Of a stretch of DNA of 9,531 bases, positions 1 to 6,665 are shown piece by piece. Numbering within the stretch: position 1 is the first letter of the stretch; every line of letters starts with the position of its first letter. Both the position numbers and the translations under genes were made by a program. The notes beneath the pieces were generated by a model. It saw only the letters and a program-made list of their open reading frames with translations. It ran no database searches and was not told the origin of the DNA. Origin of the DNA: Actinomycetes bacterium (GTDB lineage Bacteria > Actinomycetota > Actinomycetes > Actinomycetales > Cellulomonadaceae); NCBI GenBank assembly GCA_023418375.1, contig JAEZZV010000008.1:1-9531 (forward strand), read 5' to 3'.

Positions 1-13
1 GATCGAGGCCTGA

Positions 14-41
14 CACGGGCCGCGACGCACCCGCGGCCGTG
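14..41 (-). terminator. Probable terminator hairpin downstream of ald
   Basis: A 7-bp perfect GC stem (18-24 paired with 32-38, 7-nt loop) is extended by three more pairs across a one-base bulge (14-16 with 39-41). It starts 12 nt after the ald stop codon, where an intrinsic terminator is expected. There is no T-tract, which is usual in high-GC actinobacteria. The bases at 11-13 read TGA in one plus-strand frame, so a plus-strand gene might end just before the hairpin and share it, but too little is visible to call that gene. Confidence 0.5.
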
Positions 42-52
42 CGCCGGCACGC

Positions 53-1165
53 TCACCCCAGGACGTCCGCCAGAGGCGTGACCGGCAGCCGGTGCGCCTG
101 CCCGACGCCGGGGTGCACCAGGGCGCCGTCGTGCGTGTTGAGGCCGCGGGCGAGCGCCCGGTCGGCGCGCGCGGCGGTCTGCCAGCCGCGGCTGGCCAGG
201 ACGAACAGGTATGGCAGCGTCGCGGCGGTGAGGGCGAGCGTCGAGGTGACCGGGACGGCTCCGGGCATGTTCGTCACGCAGAAGAAGAGCGAGTCGTGCA
301 CGCGGAAGGTCGGCTCGCGGTAGGTCGTCGGGCGTGAGCCCTCGAAGCAGCCGCCCTGGTCGATCGCGATGTCCACGAGCACCGAGCCCGGCCTCATGCG
401 CGCGACCGTGGCGTCGTCGACGAGGCGCGGGGCGCGCGCTCCCGGGACGAGCACGGCCCCGATGACCAGGTCGGCGCGCTCCACCGCGTCCCGCACCGCG
501 AGCGGCGTCGACGCGACGGTGCGCACCCGGCCCCGGTAGGCCGTCTCCAGCTCGCGCAGGCGCGGGACGCTCACGTCGAGCACGGTGACGTCCGCGCGCA
601 GGCCGACGGCCACGTCCGCCGCGTGCCGACCGGCCGTCCCGCCGCCGATGACGACGACCTTCCCCGGCGGCGCGCCCGGCACCCCGCCGAGGAGGACTCC
701 CCGACCGCCGTGCTGCTTGAGCAGGTGGTGCGCTCCCTCCTGCGTGGCGAGCCGCCCGGCGACCTCGCTCATCGGCGCGAGCAGGGGAAGCGCGCCGTCG
801 CCGTGCTCCACGGTCTCGTAGGCGATGGCCGTGGTGCCCGCGGCCAGCAGCGCGTCGGTGCAGGAGCGGCTCGCGGCGAGGTGCAGGTAGGTGAACAGCA
901 CCTGGTCCCGGCGCAGGAACGGGTACTCCTCGGGCGTCGGCTCCTTGACCTTGCAGACGAGGTCGGCCGCCCAGGCGTCGGCCGCACCGGGCACGACCCG
1001 CGCGCCTGACGTCCGGTACTCGGCGTCCGACCAGCCCGCCCCGACCCCGGCCCCTGCCTGGACGAGCACCTGGTGGCCGGCCTCGACCAGGGCGTGGGCA
1101 CCGGTCGGCGTGAGGGCGACCCGGTACTCGTGCTCCTTGACCTCCGTGGGGATGCCGATCCGCAC
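53..1165 (-). CDS. ald: Alanine dehydrogenase (Ald)
   Basis: Alanine dehydrogenase catalyses the reversible NAD-dependent oxidative deamination of L-alanine to pyruvate and ammonium in the cytoplasm. The 370-residue product matches the usual family length of about 370. The N-terminal IGIPTEVKEHEYRVALTP signature carries the substrate-contacting Arg15. Lys74 (VKEP) and His95 (TYLHLA) align with the catalytic Lys and His of characterised enzymes. The Rossmann nucleotide loop GGGTAG is at 174-179, and VDIAIDQGG with Asp269 and NMPGAVP near 299-305 are also family hallmarks. The GTG at 1165 is chosen because homology begins exactly there, a strong GGAGGAGGA Shine-Dalgarno precedes it, and the upstream open frame is Arg/Pro-rich noise. 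It diverges from the fructosamine-kinase gene. No AldR-type regulator gene lies next to it here, unlike in mycobacteria. All key residues are present, so it should be active. Confidence 0.96.
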   Translation of the reverse strand: MRIGIPTEVKEHEYRVALTPTGAHALVEAGHQVLVQAGAGVGAGWSDAEYRTSGARVVPGAADAWAADLVCKVKEPTPEEYPFLRRDQVLFTYLHLAASRSCTDALLAAGTTAIAYETVEHGDGALPLLAPMSEVAGRLATQEGAHHLLKQHGGRGVLLGGVPGAPPGKVVVIGGGTAGRHAADVAVGLRADVTVLDVSVPRLRELETAYRGRVRTVASTPLAVRDAVERADLVIGAVLVPGARAPRLVDDATVARMRPGSVLVDIAIDQGGCFEGSRPTTYREPTFRVHDSLFFCVTNMPGAVPVTSTLALTAATLPYLFVLASRGWQTAARADRALARGLNTHDGALVHPGVGQAHRLPVTPLADVLG

Positions 1166-1180
1166 CGCGTCCTCCTCCCG

Positions 1181-1219
1181 GCGGCCTGTCGGCCGCGCTC
1201 GCCGTCGGGGACGGCGGGC
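1181..1219 (-). promoter_or_regulatory. Tandem hairpins in the ald 5' leader
   Basis: Two back-to-back inverted repeats lie directly upstream of the ald Shine-Dalgarno (about 1170-1179). The distal one pairs 1197-1206 with 1210-1219 around a 3-nt loop; one position is a C-A mismatch in the ald RNA. The proximal one pairs 1181-1186 with 1191-1196 (6 bp, perfect) around TGTC. In an ald transcript they would stack end to end, with the second ending one base before the ribosome-binding site. They could affect translation or RNA stability. Chance is a real alternative because the DNA is very GC-rich. No convincing promoter hexamers were recognised in this spacer. Confidence 0.35.
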
Positions 1220-1287
1220 CGGTCGGGCCGCGCCGCCCAGAGGCAGAATCGCACGACGGGCGGCCGCGCACGTGCTGGACTGCCGCC

Positions 1288-2085
1288 ATGGTGACGACCG
1301 CACCCCCGGCCGGGGTCTTCCGCAAGCAGCGATCCGGTGTGCCCCGCGGATTCTTCGCGTGCGAGGCCGCGGGACTGCGCTGGCTGGACGTTCCGGGCGG
1401 TCCGCGCGTGGTCGCCGTCCTCGACGTCGCCGAGGACCACCTGGACCTGGAGCGCCTCGTTCCCGCCCCGCCGACGCGCGAGGCGGCCCACGACCTCGGG
1501 CGCCGTCTCGCGCAGCTGCACGGGGCCGGGGCCGCCGCCTTCGGCGTGCCACCCGCGGGATGGGTCGGCGACGGCTTCTTCGGGCCCCTGGACCAGCCGC
1601 TGCCGATGCGCGCCGCGGCGCACCCGACGTGGGGCGCCTTCTACGCGGACGCCCGTCTCGAGCCGCTCCGCACGAAGCTGGCGGCGCGCGGTCGCGTGAC
1701 GCGCGGCATCCACGAGGCGCTCGACCGCGTGACGCGTGCGCTGGTCGCTGGGCGCTGGGACGACGGCGAGCCGCCCGCGCGGCTGCACGGCGACCTGTGG
1801 TCGGGGAACGTCCTGTGGACCGCCGACGGGGCCGTGCTCATCGACCCCGCCGCTCACGGCGGGCACCGGATGACCGACCTGGCCATGCTCGAGCTGTTCG
1901 GGGCGCCGCACCTGGACGCGGTGCGGCGGGGGTACGACGAGGTGCACCGGTTGCCGTCGGGCTACGACCACGTCGTCGCGCTGCACCAGCTCTACCCGGT
2001 GGGGATGCACGCGGTGCTCTTCGGGGGCGGCTACGTCGGCGACCTGGCGCGCTTGCTGGCGCGGGTCGAGCGCGGGCTGCGCTGA
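1288..2085 (+). CDS. Fructosamine kinase family protein (short form)
   Basis: The product belongs to the fructosamine-3-kinase/ketosamine-3-kinase family within the protein-kinase-like fold. Family members phosphorylate sugar amines on glycated proteins or small molecules so that the adduct falls apart. Visible motifs are Lys13 (likely the beta3 ATP lysine), Glu26 in ACEAAGLRWL (likely its helix-C partner), the catalytic loop HGDLWSGN at 167-174 with Asp169 and Asn174, and the metal-binding IDPAAHGG at 185-192 with Asp186. At 265 residues it is shorter than the 285-300 of typical members. Only 12 residues precede Lys13, so the glycine-rich nucleotide loop is not evident. Start: the ATG is the first in-frame start before the homology, although its ribosome-binding site is weak. 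In-frame codons upstream are open for a while but contain no ATG or GTG and do not resemble the missing loop. The natural substrate is unknown. It is transcribed divergently from ald. Confidence 0.88.
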   Translation: MVTTAPPAGVFRKQRSGVPRGFFACEAAGLRWLDVPGGPRVVAVLDVAEDHLDLERLVPAPPTREAAHDLGRRLAQLHGAGAAAFGVPPAGWVGDGFFGPLDQPLPMRAAAHPTWGAFYADARLEPLRTKLAARGRVTRGIHEALDRVTRALVAGRWDDGEPPARLHGDLWSGNVLWTADGAVLIDPAAHGGHRMTDLAMLELFGAPHLDAVRRGYDEVHRLPSGYDHVVALHQLYPVGMHAVLFGGGYVGDLARLLARVERGLR

Positions 2086-2104
2086 GGGCACGGGCACGCC
2101 GGGA

Positions 2105-2132
2105 CGGGCGCCGGGCAGGTGCCCGGCGCCCG
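2105..2132. terminator. Bidirectional terminator between convergent genes
   Basis: A perfect inverted repeat of 13 bp: the arms 2105-2117 and 2120-2132 are exact reverse complements separated by GG, so in practice about a 12-bp stem with a tetraloop. It starts 20 nt after the kinase stop and lies 7 nt beyond the stop of the convergent PASTA lipoprotein gene, so it can end transcription from both sides. There is no T-run on either strand, as is common in actinobacterial terminators. Confidence 0.75.
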
Positions 2133-2138
2133 ACGGCG

Positions 2139-2516
2139 TCAGCCGCGCGGGGCGACGGTGAGCGTGACCGTCTCGCCGGCCTCGAGCGTGCCCTCCGCCG
2201 GGTCCTGGGCGGTGACCGTGTAGGTGGTCGGGTCGTCGACGGTCACCGGGGCGCCCGTCTCGTCGACCGTCTCGGCCTCCAGGCCGGCGCGCAGGAGGTT
2301 GCCCTGGGCACTCTCGAGGATGAGGTTCGTGACGTCCGGGACCTCCGCAGGGCCGCCCGCCTCGCTCTCCTCGGGGGCGGCCGACTCCTCGGCCGTCGTC
2401 GTCGCCTCCGGCGTCTCGGTCTCGGAGTCGGCGTCCGCGGCGCAGCCGGCCACGAGCAGCATGGCGGCGAGCGTGGTGGCGACGGCGCCGGCGCCGGTTC
2501 GAACGGTAAGCCTCAT
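2139..2516 (-). CDS. Small lipoprotein with a single PASTA domain
   Basis: The 125-residue product is predicted to be anchored on the outer face of the membrane. Residues 1-24 form a lipoprotein signal (basic start, hydrophobic Ala/Leu stretch) ending in the lipobox LVAGC with Cys25. Residues 26-57 are an acidic Glu/Ala/Thr linker. Residues about 58-125 form one PASTA domain: it opens with VPDVTNLILESAQ, has the central RAGLEAE, and closes with TAQDPAEGTLEAGETVTLTV. PASTA domains in Ser/Thr kinases (PknB) and penicillin-binding proteins bind or sense peptidoglycan fragments and beta-lactams. Here the domain stands alone with no kinase or transpeptidase, so its role is not known; sensing or scaffolding at the cell wall is a guess. 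The ATG at 2516 is chosen for the GGAGGA site at 2525-2530 (8-nt spacing) and because the signal peptide begins there. The upstream open frame is not protein-like. Confidence 0.88.
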   Translation of the reverse strand: MRLTVRTGAGAVATTLAAMLLVAGCAADADSETETPEATTTAEESAAPEESEAGGPAEVPDVTNLILESAQGNLLRAGLEAETVDETGAPVTVDDPTTYTVTAQDPAEGTLEAGETVTLTVAPRG

Positions 2517-2706
2517 CAGGTCAGTCCTCCGTGGGTCGTGCCGGCGGGAGGGGTGACCCGCCGACCGGGAAGACGCCGGTCCGGACCCGGGGTACGCCGG
2601 GACCAGGATGCCCGACGTCGTGACACCTCCACCGTACGTCCGCACGCCGGCAGCGCTGACTCTTTTTCTCCGCCCACGGAACGGTCAGCGTCGTGGCAAA
2701 GTCCGC

Positions 2707-2730
2707 GCGGTGTGATGAGGATCACGCCGC
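2707..2730 (-). terminator. Candidate terminator of the ABC transporter operon
   Basis: A hairpin starts 18 nt after the stop of the ATPase gene, the last gene of the importer operon. Arms 2707-2710 and 2727-2730 (4 bp), one C-A mismatch in the RNA, then 2712-2716 with 2721-2725 (5 bp) close a 4-nt loop. Only a short run of three T follows, further downstream. It is much weaker than the other hairpins in the window and overlaps the CRP-like site. Confidence 0.35.
2711..2726. promoter_or_regulatory. CRP/GlxR-like operator palindrome
   Basis: The 16-mer TGTGATGAGGATCACG fits TGTGA-N6-TCAC(A/G), the binding consensus of cAMP-receptor-type regulators (E. coli CRP, M. tuberculosis CRP, C. glutamicum GlxR). 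Nine of the ten conserved positions match the E. coli form, and all ten match the TCACG variant seen in mycobacteria. It lies about 185-195 bp upstream of the PASTA lipoprotein start, rather far for direct activation unless the leader is long. The same bases form a hairpin after the ABC operon, so it may be part of a terminator instead. Confidence 0.45.
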
Positions 2731-2748
2731 ACGGTGAACGGTCGTCCC

Positions 2749-4470
2749 TCAGCCGAGCGAACGCACCCGCTGCCACTCCGCCCTGCGCACCGCCTGCTCC
2801 GCGGGGTCCGGCACCGGCAGGGAGGCCAGGAGCCGCTGGGTGTACGGGTCCTGGGGGGCACCGAGGACCTCGGCGCTCGTGCCCTCCTCGACGAGGCGCC
2901 CCTGGTAGAGCACGCCGATGCGGTCGGCCAGCATGTCGACGACGGCGAGGTCGTGACTGATGAACAGCGCGGCGAAGCCGAGCTCGCGCTGGAGCTCGTC
3001 GAACAGGTCAAGCACGCGTGCCTGGACCGACACGTCGAGGGCCGACGTGGGCTCGTCCGCGATGAGCAGCTCCGGGTCCAGGGCCAGCGCCCGCGCGAGG
3101 CTGGCCCGCTGCCGCTGTCCCCCGGACAGCTCGTGGGGGTACCTGTCGCCGTACGCCCGGGGCAGCTGGACCGCCTCGAGGAGCTCGTCCACCCGCCGGC
3201 GCGCCCCGTGGGCGTCGCGGGCCCGACCGTGCACGACGAGCGGCTCGGCGACGCACTCCGCGATCGTCAGGAGCGGGTTGAAGCTGGTTGCCGGGTCCTG
3301 GAAGACGAACCCGATGCGCGAGCGCACCGGCCGGAACTGCCGCTCGCGCACGCCGTTCAGCTCGACGCCCAGGACGCGCAGCGACCCGCCGCCCACCCGG
3401 GTCAGGCCAGCGATCGCGCGCCCGATCGTCGTCTTGCCGCTGCCGCTCTCCCCCACCAGTCCGAGCACCTCGCCCGGCCGGATGGCGAAGCTCACGCCGT
3501 CGACGGCGACGAAGTCAGGCTCCCGGAACCGGCCGGGGTACACGACCGAGAGGTCCGCCGCCTCCACGACGGGCGTCTGCTCGGCCCAGCCGTCGGTCCG
3601 CCGCTCGGCACGCTCGCGCGCCCGCGCGAGGCCCTCGCCGAGCCGGGGCACGGAGTCGAGCAGCTGACGCGTGTACGCCTCCTTCGGGGCCGTGAACAGC
3701 GTGTGCACGTCGGCCTGCTCCACGATCCGTCCCTCGAACATCACCGCGACGCGGTCCGCGAGGTCGGCCACCACGCCCATGTTGTGGGTGATGAGGATGA
3801 TCGCCGTGCCGAACTCGTCCCGGCAGCGGCGCAGCAGGTCGAGGATCTCGGCCTGGACCGTGACGTCCAGGGCCGTCGTCGGCTCGTCCGCGATGATCAC
3901 GCCGGGGTCCAGGACCAGCGCCTGCGCGATGACGATGCGCTGCTTCTGCCCACCGGAGAACTGGTGCGGATAGTGGTCCACCCGCACCTCGGGGTCAGGG
4001 ATGCCGACGCGGCGCAGGATGTCGATCGCCTTCGCCCGGGCCTCGCGGCGCGACGTCACGCCGTGGGCCACGAGCCCCTCGACGATCTGCCACCCCACGG
4101 GGAAGACCGGGTTGAGCGCGGTGGACGGCTCCTGGAACACCATGGCCGCGTCCCGACCGCGCATCTGGCGGACGGCCGCCGCGGAGAGGGTCGTGACGTT
4201 CTCCCCCGGCGCGCCGTCCTTGCCCGAGAGCACGATGGTGCCGCGCGCCGTCGCCGTCTCGGGCAGGAGCCGCAGCAGCGACTTCGCCGTGACGGTCTTG
4301 CCCGAGCCGCTCTCGCCGACGATGGCGAGCACCTCGCCGGGCGCGACCTCGAGGCTCACGCCCTGCACCGCGGTCACGGGCCCGGCGTCGGTCGCGAAGG
4401 TCACGGCGAGGTCCTCGCACCGGACGACGGGCCGGGTGCCGGACGCGCCGGCCGTGGTCGTCGCGCTCAT
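2749..4470 (-). CDS. ABC importer double ATPase (DppD-DppF fusion type)
   Basis: Cytoplasmic ATP-hydrolysing subunit of the peptide/opine/nickel-type importer encoded just upstream. Two complete nucleotide-binding domains are fused in 573 residues, so one chain replaces separate DppD and DppF. Domain 1 has Walker A GESGSGKT at 52-59, Q-loop Gln113, signature FSGGQKQR at 171-178, Walker B IIADEP with Glu196, and switch His229. Domain 2 has Walker A at 340-347, Gln391, signature LSGGQRQR at 448-455, LLIADEP with Glu473, and His506. Both sites look catalytically competent. Only three cysteines occur (18, 216, 406) and none is in the regions after each domain, so the Fe-S cluster described for mycobacterial DppD is not expected. 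The ATG at 4470 follows an AAGGGGA site with 6-nt spacing and overlaps the permease stop as ATGA, which suggests translational coupling. Layout resembles YejF/GsiA. The exact substrate cannot be read from it. Confidence 0.95.
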   Translation of the reverse strand: MSATTTAGASGTRPVVRCEDLAVTFATDAGPVTAVQGVSLEVAPGEVLAIVGESGSGKTVTAKSLLRLLPETATARGTIVLSGKDGAPGENVTTLSAAAVRQMRGRDAAMVFQEPSTALNPVFPVGWQIVEGLVAHGVTSRREARAKAIDILRRVGIPDPEVRVDHYPHQFSGGQKQRIVIAQALVLDPGVIIADEPTTALDVTVQAEILDLLRRCRDEFGTAIILITHNMGVVADLADRVAVMFEGRIVEQADVHTLFTAPKEAYTRQLLDSVPRLGEGLARARERAERRTDGWAEQTPVVEAADLSVVYPGRFREPDFVAVDGVSFAIRPGEVLGLVGESGSGKTTIGRAIAGLTRVGGGSLRVLGVELNGVRERQFRPVRSRIGFVFQDPATSFNPLLTIAECVAEPLVVHGRARDAHGARRRVDELLEAVQLPRAYGDRYPHELSGGQRQRASLARALALDPELLIADEPTSALDVSVQARVLDLFDELQRELGFAALFISHDLAVVDMLADRIGVLYQGRLVEEGTSAEVLGAPQDPYTQRLLASLPVPDPAEQAVRRAEWQRVRSLG

Positions 4471-5543
4471 CGCAGGTCCCCTTCCATGGGCTCGAGCCCG
4501 GACAGGCCGGCGGGGCCGGCGTCGAGCGCACCGCCCGGGACGACGGCGGCGGAGCCGGCCGCCTCCGGGACGTCGGACGCGGCGCGACGCGTGCGCAGCC
4601 GCGGGTCGGCCAGGTCGTTGAGGCTCTCGCCGACGAGCGTCAGCCCGAGCACGACGAGCACGATCGCCACGCCCGGGAACACGGACGTCCACCAGATGCC
4701 GCTCGTGACGTCGGAGAGCGCCTGCTTGAGGTCGTAGCCCCATTCCGCCGCCGCCGTCGGCTCGATGCCGAAGCCGAGGAAGCCGAGGCCGGCGAGCGTG
4801 AGGATCGCCTCGGAGGCGTTGAGCGTCACGATCAGCGGGAGCGAGCGGGTGGCGTTGCGCAGCACGTGGCGGCCCATGATCCGCGCGTGGCCCGCGCCGA
4901 TGACCCTCGCGGACTCGACGAAGGGCTCGGCCTTGACCCGGAGCGTCTCGGCTCGCACGACGCGGAAGTACTGCGGGATGAAGATCACGGTGATGGACAG
5001 CGCCGCCGCGAGGATGCCGCCCCACATGTCCGACTGCCCTCCGCTGATGACGATGGCCATCACGATCGCGAGCAGCAGCGACGGGAACGCGTAGACCGCG
5101 TCCGCCACGACGACGAGCACGCGGTCGAGCCACCCGCCGAAGTAGCCGGAGACGAGGCCCACCACGACGCCGACCACGATCGAGGCCGCGACGGCGACGA
5201 GGATGACGAGCAGCGCCGTGCGCGAGCCCCAGATCACGCGCGACAACACGTCGTAGCCGCCCACGGTCGTGCCGAGCAGGTGCTCGGCCGAGGGCGCCTG
5301 CTGCGCACCGAACGGCCGGTCGCCGCTGCGCAGCTGGCTGAAGCCGTAGGGCGCGAGCAGGGGCGCGAGGAGCGCGGTCAGCAAGAAGACGGCGCTGATG
5401 ACCAGGCCGGCGACGAGCATGCCTCGCTGGAGGCCGACGCTCTGCCGGAGCTGGCGGACGACCGGCAGCCGGCGCCACCGCGAGGGGCGCGGAGCGGGGG
5501 CGTCGACGTCTCCCGAAGCCGGGGTCATGGGGGTCTCGGCCAT
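4467..5543 (-). CDS. ABC transporter permease, DppC type
   Basis: Second inner-membrane subunit of the importer, pairing with the DppB-type permease to form the transport path. The 358 residues start with a roughly 40-residue Pro/Ala/Arg-rich cytoplasmic tail. Hydrophobic segments follow near 43-64, 109-133, 145-168, 176-193, 235-258 and 288-308. The extracytoplasmic loop after the first segment holds the DppC-typical stretch with HLLGTTVGGYDVLSR near 88-102. The EAA coupling loop that docks on the ATPase is at about 210-230. The proline usual at the end of this loop (HVLPN) is Arg229 here. The end is unusual: after the normal DPRLR ending there is a further tail of about 40 residues rich in Ala, Gly and Pro. 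The ATG lies 1 nt after the preceding gene's stop, with a GAGGT site at 5550-5554 inside that gene. A second in-frame ATG five codons later is possible. Confidence 0.94.
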   Translation of the reverse strand: MAETPMTPASGDVDAPAPRPSRWRRLPVVRQLRQSVGLQRGMLVAGLVISAVFLLTALLAPLLAPYGFSQLRSGDRPFGAQQAPSAEHLLGTTVGGYDVLSRVIWGSRTALLVILVAVAASIVVGVVVGLVSGYFGGWLDRVLVVVADAVYAFPSLLLAIVMAIVISGGQSDMWGGILAAALSITVIFIPQYFRVVRAETLRVKAEPFVESARVIGAGHARIMGRHVLRNATRSLPLIVTLNASEAILTLAGLGFLGFGIEPTAAAEWGYDLKQALSDVTSGIWWTSVFPGVAIVLVVLGLTLVGESLNDLADPRLRTRRAASDVPEAAGSAAVVPGGALDAGPAGLSGLEPMEGDLR

Positions 5544-5544
5544 C

Positions 5545-6648
5545 TCAGTACCTCACCCTCGGGTCGATGAGCGCCGCGAGGACGTCCACGACGAAGTTGG
5601 AGACCGCCACGATCACGGCGAGCACCGCGACGATCCCCTGCACCGCGACGAAGTCGCGCGCCTGCAGGTACTCGGCGAGCTGGAACCCGAGTCCCTTCCA
5701 CTCGAAGGTCGTCTCGGTGAGCACCGCGCCCCCGAGGAGCATGGCGATCTGCATGCCCATGACGGTGATGATCGGGATGAGCGCCGGCCGGTACGCGTGC
5801 GTGCGGAGCAGGCGTCGCTCGGGCACGCCCCGCGAGCGGGCGGCCTCGATGTACCCGGCGCCGAAGGTGCCGATGACGTTCGTGCGGACCAGGCGGAGGA
5901 AGACCCCGGCGGTCAGCAGGCCGAGCGCGACGGCAGGGAGCACGGCGTGCTCGAGCACGTCGGTGACCGCGGCGCCGTCGCCGAGCCGGATGACGTCGAT
6001 GAGGTAGATCCCCGTCGCGCCGTCGAGGGTCTGGAGGTCGATCTCGGTCCCCGTCGAGGCGCGCCCCGCGACCGGGAGCCAGCCGAGCCAGCGGGAGAAG
6101 ACCAGCTTGAGCAGGAGGCCGGCGAAGAAGACGGGCGTCGCGTAGGCGAGGATGCCGAACACGCGCAGGACGGCGTCGGGCGCCTTGTCGCGGTGGTACG
6201 CGGCGAGCCGGCCGAGCGGGACGCCGACGGCGAAGGCGATGATCAGGGCGTAGAACGCCAGCTCGAGGGTCGCCGTCCCGAACGTCGTCAGGACCTCGGT
6301 CACCGGGCGGTTGTCGCTCAGCGTGGTCCCGAAGTCGCCCCGCAGGATGCCGCCGAGGTACTCCCAGTACTGGGTGAGCAGGGGGCGGTCGTACCCGGCC
6401 GCGTGGATGCGCTCGGCGAGCTGGTCGGCCGGCAGCCGGCCGCCCTGGGCGGCGGTGATCGGGTCACCGGTGGCGCGCATGAGGAAGAACACGGCGGTGA
6501 CGAGGATGAAGACCGTCGGGATGATGAGCGCGAAGCGCACGGCGAGGTAGCGCCCGAACGTCCCCCCACCACCTCGGCCCTTGGTGCGGCCCGCGGGTGC
6601 GGGCGTCTCGTCGGGCGCCACGGGGGGCGTCTGCGTCGTCGTCGTCAT
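5545..6648 (-). CDS. ABC transporter permease, DppB type
   Basis: First inner-membrane subunit of the importer. The 367 residues have a low-complexity cytoplasmic start of about 30 residues and then hydrophobic segments near 37-57, 128-148, 162-184, 236-254, 290-312 and 335-358, the usual six-helix DppB plan. The long periplasm-side loop after helix 1 contains YWEYLGGILRGDFGTTL near 94-110, a family hallmark. The EAA coupling loop is at about 268-287 (EAARSRGVPERRLLRTHAYR). The gene ends with the standard IDPRVRY. The ATG at 6648 has AAGG at 6655-6658 (6-nt spacing) and GAGGA a little further upstream. It is separated from the upstream binding-protein gene by 91 bp containing two hairpins, but runs straight into the DppC-type gene, so the membrane and ATPase parts should be made together. 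Confidence 0.95.
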   Translation of the reverse strand: MTTTTQTPPVAPDETPAPAGRTKGRGGGGTFGRYLAVRFALIIPTVFILVTAVFFLMRATGDPITAAQGGRLPADQLAERIHAAGYDRPLLTQYWEYLGGILRGDFGTTLSDNRPVTEVLTTFGTATLELAFYALIIAFAVGVPLGRLAAYHRDKAPDAVLRVFGILAYATPVFFAGLLLKLVFSRWLGWLPVAGRASTGTEIDLQTLDGATGIYLIDVIRLGDGAAVTDVLEHAVLPAVALGLLTAGVFLRLVRTNVIGTFGAGYIEAARSRGVPERRLLRTHAYRPALIPIITVMGMQIAMLLGGAVLTETTFEWKGLGFQLAEYLQARDFVAVQGIVAVLAVIVAVSNFVVDVLAALIDPRVRY

Positions 6649-6665
6649 CGTCAGCCTTGTCCTCA

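Noticed and set aside
1..13. Possible last codons and TGA of a plus-strand gene ending at 13
   Set aside because: Three or four codons cannot be told from chance, so no gene is called. The idea is only noted with the hairpin that follows.
1244..1249. CAGAAT as a -10 box for the kinase gene
   Set aside because: There is no acceptable -35 hexamer at normal distance and the match is partial, so it is not listed as a promoter.
1166..1552. N-terminal extension of ald to 1552
   Set aside because: The extension is Arg/Pro-rich and overlaps the start of the divergent kinase gene. Homology and the ribosome-binding site both place the start at 1165.
2657..2667. CTTTTT run on the plus strand in the 2517-2748 spacer as a terminator tail
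   Set aside because: No plus-strand gene ends nearby and no stable stem directly precedes it. On the minus strand it is an A-run of no clear meaning.
891..2960. A 689-codon plus-strand open frame overlapping ald, the kinase gene and the PASTA gene
   Set aside because: The translation is Arg/Ala/Pro-rich low complexity, has no family motifs, and lies in other frames or on the opposite strand of genes with clear homology. It is an artefact of high GC.
2734..4737. A 667-codon plus-strand open frame opposite the double ATPase gene
   Set aside because: It is antisense to an ATPase with all its Walker, signature and switch motifs in place. Its translation is His/Arg/Asp-rich and not protein-like.
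4471..5478. Upstream extension of the double ATPase reading frame to 5478
   Set aside because: The extra 336 codons overlap the DppC-type permease in another frame and are Arg/Pro/Ala noise. The ATG at 4470 has a good ribosome-binding site and begins just before the first ATP-binding domain.
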